DNA of 22,384 nt from VFZS01 sp964353255 (GTDB taxonomy: Bacteria > Acidobacteriota > Terriglobia > Bryobacterales > Bryobacteraceae): positions 1 to 22,384 of the forward strand of contig CAYGVJ010000089.1 in the NCBI GenBank assembly GCA_964353255.1. The letters run 5' to 3'. Below are positions 1-6,338 of this stretch, piece by piece; the stretch's first letter is position 1; each line of letters begins with the position of its first letter. The notes beneath the pieces are model-generated. The model did no database searches and had not been told where the DNA came from. It was given only the letters and a program-made list of their open reading frames with translations. The position numbers and the translations under genes were made by a program.

Positions 1-2200
1 TGCCGTCCACGGTGACGCGGCAGCCGCCGCACATGCCGGTGCCGTCCACCATGATAGGGTTGAGGCTGGCCAGCGTCGGCACCCCCCACTCGCGCGTCAC
101 CGCCGCCGCCGCGCGCATCATGGGAATGGGCCCGATCACGTGCGCCGTCTGTATCGGCTCCGGATGGGTCTCTCTCCAGGCGCGCATCAGGTCCACTACG
201 GTTCCCTTGAACTCGCCGCTGCCGTCGTCGGTGGCCCACCGGACCTCGTCGGCCGCCGCTCGCAGCTCCTGGTCCAGGATGATGAGCGACTTTGAGCGCG
301 CGCCGCACAACGCGATCACGTGATTGCCGGCCTGGCGGAAGGCCCGAGCCACCGGCAGCAGCTCGGCCACGCCCACTCCGCCCGCTATGCACAGCACCGT
401 GCCGATCTTCTCGATGTGGGCGGGCTGGCCCAGGGGGCCCAGCAGGTCGGCCAGGCGCTCATGCCGCTCCAGGGCCACCGTCTCGCGCGAGGTCTTGCCC
501 ACGGCCTGCACCACCAGTTGTATGGTGCCCCGTTTCGGGTCCCCGTCCACCAGCGTCAGGGGGATACGCTCGCTCCCCCGGGTGGGCCGCACGATCACGA
601 ACTGCCCCGGCTTCCAGTGCCGCGAGATCTCCGGAGCTTCGATCTCGAACCAGGCCGTCTCGGGCGTAAGCTGCCGCTTCGCCAGAATGCGGTTCAGCGA
701 GTCCGGAGCGGCGGCGCGCTCGGCGGCGGCAGGCGTGGCCGCGGCCTGCGGCTCCGAGCGGAGCGCCAGGTCGATGGCGTCTGCCGCGACGCGGCCGTCC
801 CGCATCGCCAGAATCACCGTGGCGCCGCCGCGCACCACGTCTCCGCCGGCGAACACCTTCGGAAGGCTGGTCTGCCCGGAGTCGTCGATGGCGATCTTGC
901 CGCGCTTGGTCACAAGCTGCGGCGTGGCCCGCTGCACCGTCGGGTTGGGGCTCTGCCCGATGGCCATCACCACCGTGTCCACCGCCTCGCGATACTCCGA
1001 GCCCGGAATCGGCACCGGTGACGGCCGGCCCGATTCGTCCGGTTCACCCAGCCGCATGCGAATGCATTCCATTTCGCATACCCGGCCCTGCTCGTCCCCG
1101 AACAGCCGCACCGGCACGGCCAGGAACTCGAAGCTCACGCCTTCCTCTTCGGCATGCTCGATTTCCTCGATCCGGGCGCGCAACTCCGCTCGTCCGCGCC
1201 GGAACATGATGATGCTCTCGCTGCCCAGGCGCCTGGCCCAGCGTGCCGAGTCCATGGCCGAGTTGCCTCCGCCCACCACCACCGTCCGCTTGCCCACCCG
1301 TACCGGCGTGTCGCTGGCCGGGAACTGGTAGGCGCGCATGAGGTTGATGCGCGTCAGAAACTCGTTGGCCGTGTACACCCCGATCAGGTTCTCGCCGGGA
1401 ATCCCCATCAGGTGCGGCAGGCCCGCCCCGGTGCCCAGGAAAACCGCCGAGAAGCCTTCCTTGAAAAGTTCGTCCAGGGTGGCGGTCCGCCCCACGATGA
1501 AATCCGTGCGGAACTCCACGCCCAGCGCCCGCAGCCGGTCGATCTCCTCGCGGATGATCTCCCGCGGCAGCCGGAACGGCGGAATGCCGTAGGCCAGCAC
1601 CCCGCCCAGCTCGTGCAGCGCCTCGAATACCGTGATGCGGTAGCCCTTCCGCACCAGGTCGTAGGCCGCGATCAGGGAGGCCGGACCGCTGCCCACCAGC
1701 GCGACCTTCATGCCGTTGGGCGGCGCCACGGCCGGCAGCCGCGTCTCGCCCGACTGCCGGTGATAGTCGGCCGCGAAGCGCTCCAGCGACCCGATGGCCA
1801 CCGGGTCGAGCTTCACCCCCAGCAGGCAGTCTTTCTCGCAGTACAGCTCGTGCTGGCAGACCCGTCCGCAGATGCCTGGGAACGGGTTCTGCTCGTTGAT
1901 CTTATCGAAGGCAGCGCCGAAATCGCCCTCTACCATGCGCGCGATGAAGCTCTTGATGTCGATGCGCAGGGGGCAGGCCGCAATGCACTTGGGGTCCCTG
2001 CAATCCAGGCAGCGCGGGGCCTCCGCGGCAGCCTGTTCCAGCTTGTACCCCAGGGCTACCTCTTCGCAGGTGGAGGCACGTCTATCCGGGTCCAATAACG
2101 GCAACGGTTGGCGTGGAGCTTTCGGGGTTCGCTTCGGCTTTTTCGGCCGCGGCGAGCTCTCGGGGCTGACTACGGGTGTCTGTTCACCGGCCTGTTGCAT
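1..2200 (-). CDS. NfnL/GltD-like plus NfnS/PyrK-like fused flavoprotein (C-terminus outside window)
   Basis: 733 codons are visible and no stop is reached, so the protein runs off the left edge. Residues 64-76 (C64, C67, C72, C76) and 111-125 (C111, C115, C121, C125) are the cysteine clusters of the GltD/DPD FeS domain. GSGPAS at 170-175 is the FAD dinucleotide site and GGGNSAMD at 310-317 the NAD(P)H site. After an Ala-rich linker (about 484-500) comes a ferredoxin-reductase/PyrK-like half with PGQFVIVR (531-538), GGVGVAELLPVA (607-618) and the start of a [2Fe-2S] motif, MCGGC, at 723-727. Family knowledge: the two halves normally form NfnAB (NADH-dependent ferredoxin:NADP+ oxidoreductase), SudAB, or glutamate synthase small subunit plus PyrK. 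Here the large half comes first. The start is firm: an in-frame TGA lies three codons upstream of ATG 2200. Shine-Dalgarno is weak. No glutamate synthase large subunit is visible, so an electron-transfer role is inferred; physiological partner unknown. Confidence 0.9.
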   Translation of the reverse strand, partial: MQQAGEQTPVVSPESSPRPKKPKRTPKAPRQPLPLLDPDRRASTCEEVALGYKLEQAAAEAPRCLDCRDPKCIAACPLRIDIKSFIARMVEGDFGAAFDKINEQNPFPGICGRVCQHELYCEKDCLLGVKLDPVAIGSLERFAADYHRQSGETRLPAVAPPNGMKVALVGSGPASLIAAYDLVRKGYRITVFEALHELGGVLAYGIPPFRLPREIIREEIDRLRALGVEFRTDFIVGRTATLDELFKEGFSAVFLGTGAGLPHLMGIPGENLIGVYTANEFLTRINLMRAYQFPASDTPVRVGKRTVVVGGGNSAMDSARWARRLGSESIIMFRRGRAELRARIEEIEHAEEEGVSFEFLAVPVRLFGDEQGRVCEMECIRMRLGEPDESGRPSPVPIPGSEYREAVDTVVMAIGQSPNPTVQRATPQLVTKRGKIAIDDSGQTSLPKVFAGGDVVRGGATVILAMRDGRVAADAIDLALRSEPQAAATPAAAERAAAPDSLNRILAKRQLTPETAWFEIEAPEISRHWKPGQFVIVRPTRGSERIPLTLVDGDPKRGTIQLVVQAVGKTSRETVALERHERLADLLGPLGQPAHIEKIGTVLCIAGGVGVAELLPVARAFRQAGNHVIALCGARSKSLIILDQELRAAADEVRWATDDGSGEFKGTVVDLMRAWRETHPEPIQTAHVIGPIPMMRAAAAVTREWGVPTLASLNPIMVDGTGMCGGCRVTVDG

Positions 2201-2214
2201 AGTTTCTCAGCGTG

Positions 2215-2365
2215 GCGTTCCTGTTCGGCCGCGGAAGCGCGGGTTTCCGACGACTCCCTCGGGTGCGCCGTGGATGGGCAAACTTAGCGACCATCTATCA
2301 GAATAGATTCAAAAAACTCGCCAAAGCAACCGAAGGAACAACGGCGAACCCACCGCTGCGTTTTT
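2215..2365. repeat. Diverged direct repeat, copy A
   Basis: Pairs with copy B at about 5953-6105 in the same orientation. Over 2215-2310 versus 5953-6049, 71 of 97 aligned columns match with a single gap; weaker similarity continues about 50 bp further. The most conserved core is the 18-bp stretch around the dyad at 2293-2308 (17 of 18 identical). Copy A lies in the 5' region of the flavoprotein gene. The rest of 2201-2377 holds no gene I can support. Confidence 0.7.
2293..2308. promoter_or_regulatory. Candidate operator dyad, copy A
   Basis: Perfect inverted repeat ATCTAT-caga-ATAGAT, 93 bp upstream of the flavoprotein start. A near-identical dyad (one arm base changed) is at 6032-6047 upstream of the decaheme cytochrome operon. 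Binding factor unknown; the role as operator is inferred from symmetry and conservation only. Confidence 0.4.
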
Positions 2366-2377
2366 CAGCGCGCCGCG

Positions 2378-2548
2378 CTACCTCCTGCTAAGCCGCGTGC
2401 TCGGGATTGTCCCGGCGGGGACCTCCGCGGACGGCACGATCGGCGCCCGTGCGGCCGAGTGGTGCAGCTCGTGCAGGAGGATGGCGGCGACGGTGGATGC
2501 CCTTGCGGCTGAGTACGCTGGGTGCCAGCCCGGATGGGGCTGAGCCTG
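2378..2548 (-). pseudogene. Possible metallopeptidase remnant with HELHH motif, in frame after the upstream gene's stop
   Basis: Directly after the TAG stop of the secreted protein gene (2549-2551) the same frame stays open for 56 codons to a TAG at 2378-2380. It reads a short Pro/His-rich stretch, then VAAILLHELHHSAARAP. HELHH (codons at 2473 down to 2459) fits the HExxH zinc-protease signature in a hydrophobic helix context. There is no start codon with a ribosome site and no third metal ligand that I recognise. It may be a decayed C-terminal domain once fused to the upstream protein, a remnant of another gene, or coincidence in GC-rich DNA. Confidence 0.3.
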
Positions 2549-3544
2549 CTACTCCTGCTTGCCGCTGGTACGAACTGGCAGGCTGAGCCGGAGGGCTTTC
2601 AATATGTCCGACTCCAGTTTATTTCCGGGCTTGCTGTTGACGTTGACCTCCGCAGCAGCCGCAGTGGTTTTGGAGAAGGCCTCGAGGTTCGCCAGCAACT
2701 CGGCAGTGAACGCGGACGTGGCCTCCAGCCGCCCCTGCTGAACAAGTTGGCGTACCCCTTCCTGGTAGTTCGCGGCGATGGCGGATGGCGGAGTGTCTCG
2801 CGGGAACGCGGGGCCGAGAGTCAAGACCTCCTTTTCAAACCACGAACGCTCCTCGAAGTCGCCCAATTGGTCGAGAATCTGCTCCGGCCAGCTCCGGTCA
2901 GGCTGAAATCGTGTGACAGAAGCTCGCACAGAGGGCTTGACAAACCCGGGCATGTAGTCGGATTCAATAACGAAGCCCCCCAAGCACTCTCCGGGCTCGA
3001 TCGGTGAGTTCGGAGGCTGCACAACCCCAGCCCAGCCAGTGTACATCCGCACCGTGGTTCCGGGCAAGAAGGGTTGCTCGGTGCCTATTTCCCGGCCGCC
3101 AGCTCCCGGGCCGCAAGGCCCACCCCAGGGGCCATCGCTGATCTCGTGACGCATGCAAACGTGTGTCTGCCCGATGGGTACAGGAAACATGAACACCTCG
3201 ATCGGGTCCTTGGCGGAGCGGTCGTTGCACACCTGATACGAGTAACGGAAATCCCCCGAGAGCATTATGCCCAAATCCACGACATCAACCTCCGGGACCA
3301 GCCGGTTATGGAGCAGCACCCGGACGATCTCCTTCTCCCCACTCAAGTCGCCACCCGGCTCCTTAGGCGCCCGCACCACCAGAGCCTCTCCTCCCTTTTC
3401 CATGAATACGTACCGATGCTCCAGCTCAGGGGGAATTCGGCCATCCTCAGGCCAAACTGGCATCTTGCCCTTCTGCTGGCCCTGCCCGCATAGGCACGCC
3501 GCGGCTAGGGCGAAAACCAGCACGTCAGTGGTCCTTGGTGCCAT
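2549..3544 (-). CDS. Secreted protein of unknown function, paralog A
   Basis: 331 residues, not recognised as a named family. It starts with a hydrophobic signal-like segment (about 8-20) and is therefore probably exported; C17 and C19 lie in that segment but no canonical lipobox is present. It is a clear paralog of the protein at 4479-5435. Shared landmarks are VWPEDGRIPPEL versus PWPSDGRVPPEL near residue 30, LGPAFPRDTPPSAIAA versus LGPRFVPGTPALVIAA near 250, a following GRLEATSAF versus GRLSGDSAF, and ALRLSLP versus VLRLSLT at the C-terminus. It is the last gene of the minus-strand island operon, 18 nt after the hydrolase gene. Start ATG 3544 is preceded by a GGGCGGGAC stretch. Function unknown; an extracellular structural or binding role would only be a guess. 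Confidence 0.75.
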   Translation of the reverse strand: MAPRTTDVLVFALAAACLCGQGQQKGKMPVWPEDGRIPPELEHRYVFMEKGGEALVVRAPKEPGGDLSGEKEIVRVLLHNRLVPEVDVVDLGIMLSGDFRYSYQVCNDRSAKDPIEVFMFPVPIGQTHVCMRHEISDGPWGGPCGPGAGGREIGTEQPFLPGTTVRMYTGWAGVVQPPNSPIEPGECLGGFVIESDYMPGFVKPSVRASVTRFQPDRSWPEQILDQLGDFEERSWFEKEVLTLGPAFPRDTPPSAIAANYQEGVRQLVQQGRLEATSAFTAELLANLEAFSKTTAAAAEVNVNSKPGNKLESDILKALRLSLPVRTSGKQE

Positions 3545-3562
3545 GTCGTCCCGCCCGCCGGC

Positions 3563-4453
3563 TCAGTGCGGATAGGTGCTCGGATTCGCCCAGTTGCAGT
3601 GGACGTGATTCCCCTCAGGGACAGAGTATGCGCTTAGGGCGCCCCGGGCGACACACCTGACCAAGAAGTCGGCGACGTTCACCTCGTAATTGTCTGGACA
3701 CTGTGCGCTCCCGGGTCCCGCGACGTCCACCGCCGTGCCGCGATCATGTGCTGCATGTGGCGACGTCCAGTTCTGGTTAATGTCGAATTTGCCGCCGTAA
3801 GGCAGCGCCATGTCGTTCGTGCAAACCTTGGTTTGTCCAGGGTGCAAAGCCAAGTAGTCGTAGGTGGCGTAATAGAGGCCGTAAGCGGGGTTGATCATCA
3901 TGTAGCGGTTGTAGTACGTAGTCCCGTGACCAGTGCCCCCACCTGTGTCGGTGCCGCCAATGCGCATCCAGATCTCCGGGTGGTCGTTATAGTGAACGTC
4001 TCCGTACCCCACCGCGTAGTTTGAGTATCCGGTGCCATACGCACTCATCCCCCACACGTATTCCGCCTGCCCGATCAGGGTTGTTATGATGTAGACCCCG
4101 AGGTAACCGGACGCGCCCGTGTTGCCCGCGATCCACTGACCGCTCGAGGGCGAGCACAAGCCAGGGTTGACGCACACCATGGAGCTCCTCGGGTGGCCGG
4201 AGCTTTCATGAAGGTGTGCGTTCGTGTACGGGTAGTACACCGTATACAGGTTGACGCTGCAATAAGGGATAATTCGACCGGTATAGAGGTCCACGCAGCT
4301 CCACCACTGCGTGCAGATGCTCGAATTGGGCGGACAAAGCGGACTGTAAGACTGGGCGTGCGCTGCTGTGGCCGGCAGCAGGAAGGCCAGCAGAGAGCCA
4401 CTGAGCCTAAACGCCCAGAGGCTGAGGTGACAGGTGAATCTGTTGCTTCGCAT
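3563..4453 (-). CDS. Secreted LAS/M15-like zinc-hydrolase candidate
   Basis: 296 residues with a signal peptide ending near AHA (31-33). The C-terminal part carries the layout of LAS metallopeptidases (M15 D,D-carboxypeptidase, VanY, MepA folds): H236-x6-D243 within HDRGTAVDV, and H283-x-H285 within EGNHVHC. The middle is rich in Tyr, Gly and Asn, and many cysteines suggest disulfides and an extracellular location. ATG 4453 is chosen because AGGAGA sits six bases upstream; a GTG at 4477 gives eight more residues but lacks such a site. It lies 25 nt after paralog B and 18 nt before paralog A, so co-transcription is likely. Family knowledge suggests peptidoglycan or D-Ala peptide hydrolysis, but sequence outside the metal motifs is unfamiliar and substrate is unknown. 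Confidence 0.65.
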   Translation of the reverse strand: MRSNRFTCHLSLWAFRLSGSLLAFLLPATAAHAQSYSPLCPPNSSICTQWWSCVDLYTGRIIPYCSVNLYTVYYPYTNAHLHESSGHPRSSMVCVNPGLCSPSSGQWIAGNTGASGYLGVYIITTLIGQAEYVWGMSAYGTGYSNYAVGYGDVHYNDHPEIWMRIGGTDTGGGTGHGTTYYNRYMMINPAYGLYYATYDYLALHPGQTKVCTNDMALPYGGKFDINQNWTSPHAAHDRGTAVDVAGPGSAQCPDNYEVNVADFLVRCVARGALSAYSVPEGNHVHCNWANPSTYPH

Positions 4454-4478
4454 TGCGGTTCTCCTGACGATCTTCACG

Positions 4479-5435
4479 TTAGTGAGCCGATGTGAGACTC
4501 AAGCGGAGGACATCTGCGATTTCCTTCTCCGCCGGAGTCTGAGCGGCGTTCGAGAAGCCCAGATCGCTCTCGGCAAAGGAGATCTCAGTGCCCGACTCGA
4601 GCCTGGAGCGCAGGAGGGTCAGCGCGGCCTTGACGAACGCGGAGTCTCCGCTCAGGCGCCCTCCGGTGGTCAAGTGCTCTATCGAATGATGGAGGCTGGC
4701 GGCAATCACCAAGGCCGGGGTGCCAGGCACAAATCGGGGACCGAGCACGGTGGTCGTGTAAGAATTCCATTCGGACTCGAGAATCTCTTTGACTTTGCCG
4801 GCGATGGGAGCAGGCAGCGAGGCCAGACGTTCCGCCGACATCTCTCGCGTGGCCTGGCTGGTCGAGAAGCTTGTCACATAGCCGGGCAAACATCGTGAGG
4901 TCACCCGAAAGGCGGCTACCGCCCGCCCCGGGGGCAGCTCGTTGCCCTTTGCCGCCGAGAAGTGGACGTATTCCAGAAACCCAGGACCCGGCACAATCCT
5001 GTCGGGCAGGCCAGTGCTCTCCTGCCACGCGTTCCAACCGGACGGAGGGGGCGCCAGCCTTGCCGGGTCCGTAGGGACCAGAAGACTCCACCGCTCCAGC
5101 GGCCGCCTGCTCCGGCCGGCCACGACGAGCGTGTATTCATAGACATACAGCCCCTCCGGATTGCGGGAAACCCTCGCAGAGACGACGGGCTCAGATTGAT
5201 TCCGCAACTCGATTCTCAGGGGGCTCGCCGCGGCGTTTCCGCCTGCCGGATCGGGGAGGACCACCAAGTCGTTCGTGGCTGGGTCAAAGAACACGGAATG
5301 GCTTTGCAGCTCCGGGGGTACTCTCCCGTCACTCGGCCAAGGCGGCACCGGGCTAACCCGCAAGACTGGGTTCGGCTGGCCGAAGCCGGCCGCACAACAT
5401 ATGAACGCAACCGCCGCCAGCATCCACAACCGCAT
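4479..5435 (-). CDS. Secreted protein of unknown function, paralog B
   Basis: 318 residues with an N-terminal signal peptide (hydrophobic 4-18, probable cleavage before the QPNP segment near 20). Paralogous to the protein at 2549-3544; the shared blocks are the PWPSDGRVPPEL region near residue 32, the LGPRF block near 232, the GRLSGDSAF block near 258 and the LRLSLT tail. The start is firm: AGGAGG lies about eight bases before ATG 5435. First structural gene after the LuxR-type regulator, with a good sigma-70 promoter 39-67 nt upstream. The arrangement paralog-hydrolase-paralog suggests that all three products act together outside the cell, but no known domain is recognised. Confidence 0.75.
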   Translation of the reverse strand: MRLWMLAAVAFICCAAGFGQPNPVLRVSPVPPWPSDGRVPPELQSHSVFFDPATNDLVVLPDPAGGNAAASPLRIELRNQSEPVVSARVSRNPEGLYVYEYTLVVAGRSRRPLERWSLLVPTDPARLAPPPSGWNAWQESTGLPDRIVPGPGFLEYVHFSAAKGNELPPGRAVAAFRVTSRCLPGYVTSFSTSQATREMSAERLASLPAPIAGKVKEILESEWNSYTTTVLGPRFVPGTPALVIAASLHHSIEHLTTGGRLSGDSAFVKAALTLLRSRLESGTEISFAESDLGFSNAAQTPAEKEIADVLRLSLTSAH

Positions 5436-5473
5436 TGCCTTGCCCTCCTGCTTCGGTATCCTGGACCGTCACC

Positions 5474-5502
5474 ATTCTGAATGGAACCGATTTCTGTGTC
5501 AA
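5474..5502 (-). promoter_or_regulatory. Sigma-70-type promoter of the secreted-protein operon
   Basis: On the minus strand TTGACA (5502-5497, perfect -35), 17-bp spacer, CAGAAT (5479-5474, four of six to TATAAT). It lies in the 74-bp gap between the LuxR-type gene and paralog B. Its -35 abuts a perfect inverted repeat at 5502-5519. Confidence 0.55.
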
Positions 5503-5519
5503 TCCCCTCTCAAGGGGAT
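5502..5519. promoter_or_regulatory. Inverted repeat overlapping -35 and the luxR-type stop codon
   Basis: Perfect ATCCCC-N6-GGGGAT. It touches the first base of the -35 element of the downstream promoter and spans the regulator's TGA (5512-5510). No T-run follows, so a terminator is unlikely. It is a plausible activator site for the adjacent LuxR-type protein; that is inference. Confidence 0.4.
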
Positions 5520-5776
5520 GCCGTGGTCGCAGAGCGAGCGGCAACGCTAAGTCCTCCTGGCTCCTGCCGCCGGAGGTTTGCTCCATATGCCACCAGTTCG
5601 GGAGTCGAGTGCCGATCGAGTTTTCGACACAGGTGCTTACGATGGCATGCAACGGTGGACAGAGACACCCCGAGCGAGGCCGCGATTTCCTTGCTCGACT
5701 TCCCCTGGCCGATCAGCGCCAGGATCTGCCGTTCTCTGCTCGTCAGGCCGTCGGTATCGGCAAGATGGATTGGCAA
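5510..5776 (-). CDS. LuxR/GerE-type helix-turn-helix protein, HTH only
   Basis: 88 residues. Residues 10-65 are a complete LuxR-type DNA-binding domain: LTSRERQILALIGQGKSSKEIA, then SLSTVACHRKHLCRKL and a final helix with ELVAYG. No receiver or ligand domain precedes it. An in-frame TAA lies 12 codons upstream of the TTG start and no ATG or GTG falls between, so the short form is real in this sequence. TTG 5776 has GGAG eight bases upstream. A 20-residue tail follows the HTH. It is the first gene of the island and probably regulates the secreted-protein operon. It could also be the surviving C-terminal end of a NarL-type response regulator. Confidence 0.7.
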   Translation of the reverse strand: MPIHLADTDGLTSRERQILALIGQGKSSKEIAASLGVSLSTVACHRKHLCRKLDRHSTPELVAYGANLRRQEPGGLSVAARSATTASP

Positions 5777-5820
5777 CGGAAATACTCCGAAATAGGTGGA
5801 GATCTTGCGCCCTTAGAGCA

Positions 5821-5849
5821 ACTTTAGCTCGCATTAGCTGCTTCGTCAA
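5821..5849 (-). promoter_or_regulatory. Sigma-70-type promoter of the LuxR-type gene
   Basis: Minus strand: TTGACG (5849-5844), 17-bp spacer, TAAAGT (5826-5821). Predicted transcription start is about 38 nt upstream of the TTG start codon. Confidence 0.45.
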
Positions 5850-5952
5850 GTGCAATTTGGGGTGTAAGCACGCGAAATGAGTGTGGACCGCTGAGCCGTT
5901 TCCTGGCCTTGTCGTGTGGAGGCTGGGGCCGGGCCGGCCGCAGGATAGTGCA

Positions 5953-6105
5953 GCGTTCGTGTTCTGTAGCGGGAGTGCGGGTCGCGAACCACTCCTTTGG
6001 GCGCCCCCCGGGATGGCCAAAGACAATGTCCATCTACCAGAATAGATTCACTAGCGCTGGCAAGGCAACGAAGGTTCGAGCGGCAGGGCCCGCTGCATTT
6101 TGCAA
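5953..6105. repeat. Diverged direct repeat, copy B
   Basis: Partner of 2215-2365, same orientation, about 73% identical over the first 97 columns. The two copies bracket the lower-GC island of minus-strand genes. Some differences in the core are at every third base (TAT/TAC, AAA/AAG, ACC/ACG), so an old coding origin is possible but unproven. Confidence 0.65.
6032..6047. promoter_or_regulatory. Candidate operator dyad, copy B
   Basis: ATCTAC-caga-ATAGAT, one base from perfect symmetry; counterpart of the dyad at 2293-2308. It lies about 230 bp upstream of the sigma-54 -24 element, within the range of upstream activator sites, but whether the window's activator binds it is unknown. Confidence 0.35.
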
Positions 6106-6117
6106 CACCACGTGTTG
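6103..6117. promoter_or_regulatory. Inverted repeat upstream of the cytochrome promoter
   Basis: Perfect CAACAC-cac-GTGTTG, centred about 170 bp upstream of the -24 element. A second perfect dyad, ACATT-ga-AATGT, is at 6211-6222, about 60 bp upstream of it. Either could be an enhancer site for the sigma-54 activator; neither matches the dyad before the second sigma-54 promoter. Confidence 0.3.
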
Positions 6118-6276
6118 ATTATTTCACGCATCGGCGGGAACTTTCACCCACGCCCGAGGCTGTATCCCCCAACGCCACCAGCCGCGCCAGCCCCAGGCTC
6201 TTGCCAGTCAACATTGAAATGTATTACTCTAAAGTAGTTGCCGAAAGAGGGGCTTGCATCCTGCCGGGGGATTACT

Positions 6277-6293
6277 TTGGCCCGGTCGGTGCA
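6277..6293 (+). promoter_or_regulatory. Candidate sigma-54 promoter of the mtrCAB-type operon
   Basis: TTGGCCCGGTCGGTGCA has the invariant GG (6279-6280) and GC (6291-6292) exactly ten bases apart and matches the consensus TTGGCACG-N4-TTGCA at all but two specified positions. Predicted start near 6303 gives a 35-nt leader before ATG 6339. A very similar element precedes the operon that encodes a sigma-54 activator (15085-15100). Confidence 0.6.
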
Positions 6294-6338
6294 AAGCGAC
6301 CAGAGACAGTCCTGGGTGACTGCTCGGGGAGGGTTTGC

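Larger units (their letters stand above)
5777..6338. other. 562-bp intergenic region upstream of the decaheme cytochrome operon
   Basis: No gene is supported here. It holds the promoter of the LuxR-type gene (5821-5849, minus), repeat copy B (5953-6105) with its dyad, two further inverted repeats (6103-6117 and 6211-6222) and a candidate sigma-54 promoter (6277-6293). The long open frame from 5997 that runs into the cytochrome gene is not translated upstream of 6339 in my reading, because the signal peptide and ribosome site are at 6339. Confidence 0.6.

Noticed and set aside
324..1331. Long plus-strand open frames across 1-2306
   Set aside because: They are antisense to the flavoprotein, which has intact cofactor motifs; their translations are Arg/Ser/Pro-rich without recognisable domains.
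2201..2298. Sigma-54 element before the flavoprotein gene (minus strand TGG...TTTGC)
   Set aside because: GG to GC spacing is eleven bases, not ten, and sigma-54 spacing is strict.
5637..6026. Minus-strand open frames upstream of the LuxR-type gene as a missing receiver domain
   Set aside because: Their translations lack receiver motifs and are in other frames; an in-frame TAA precedes the TTG start.
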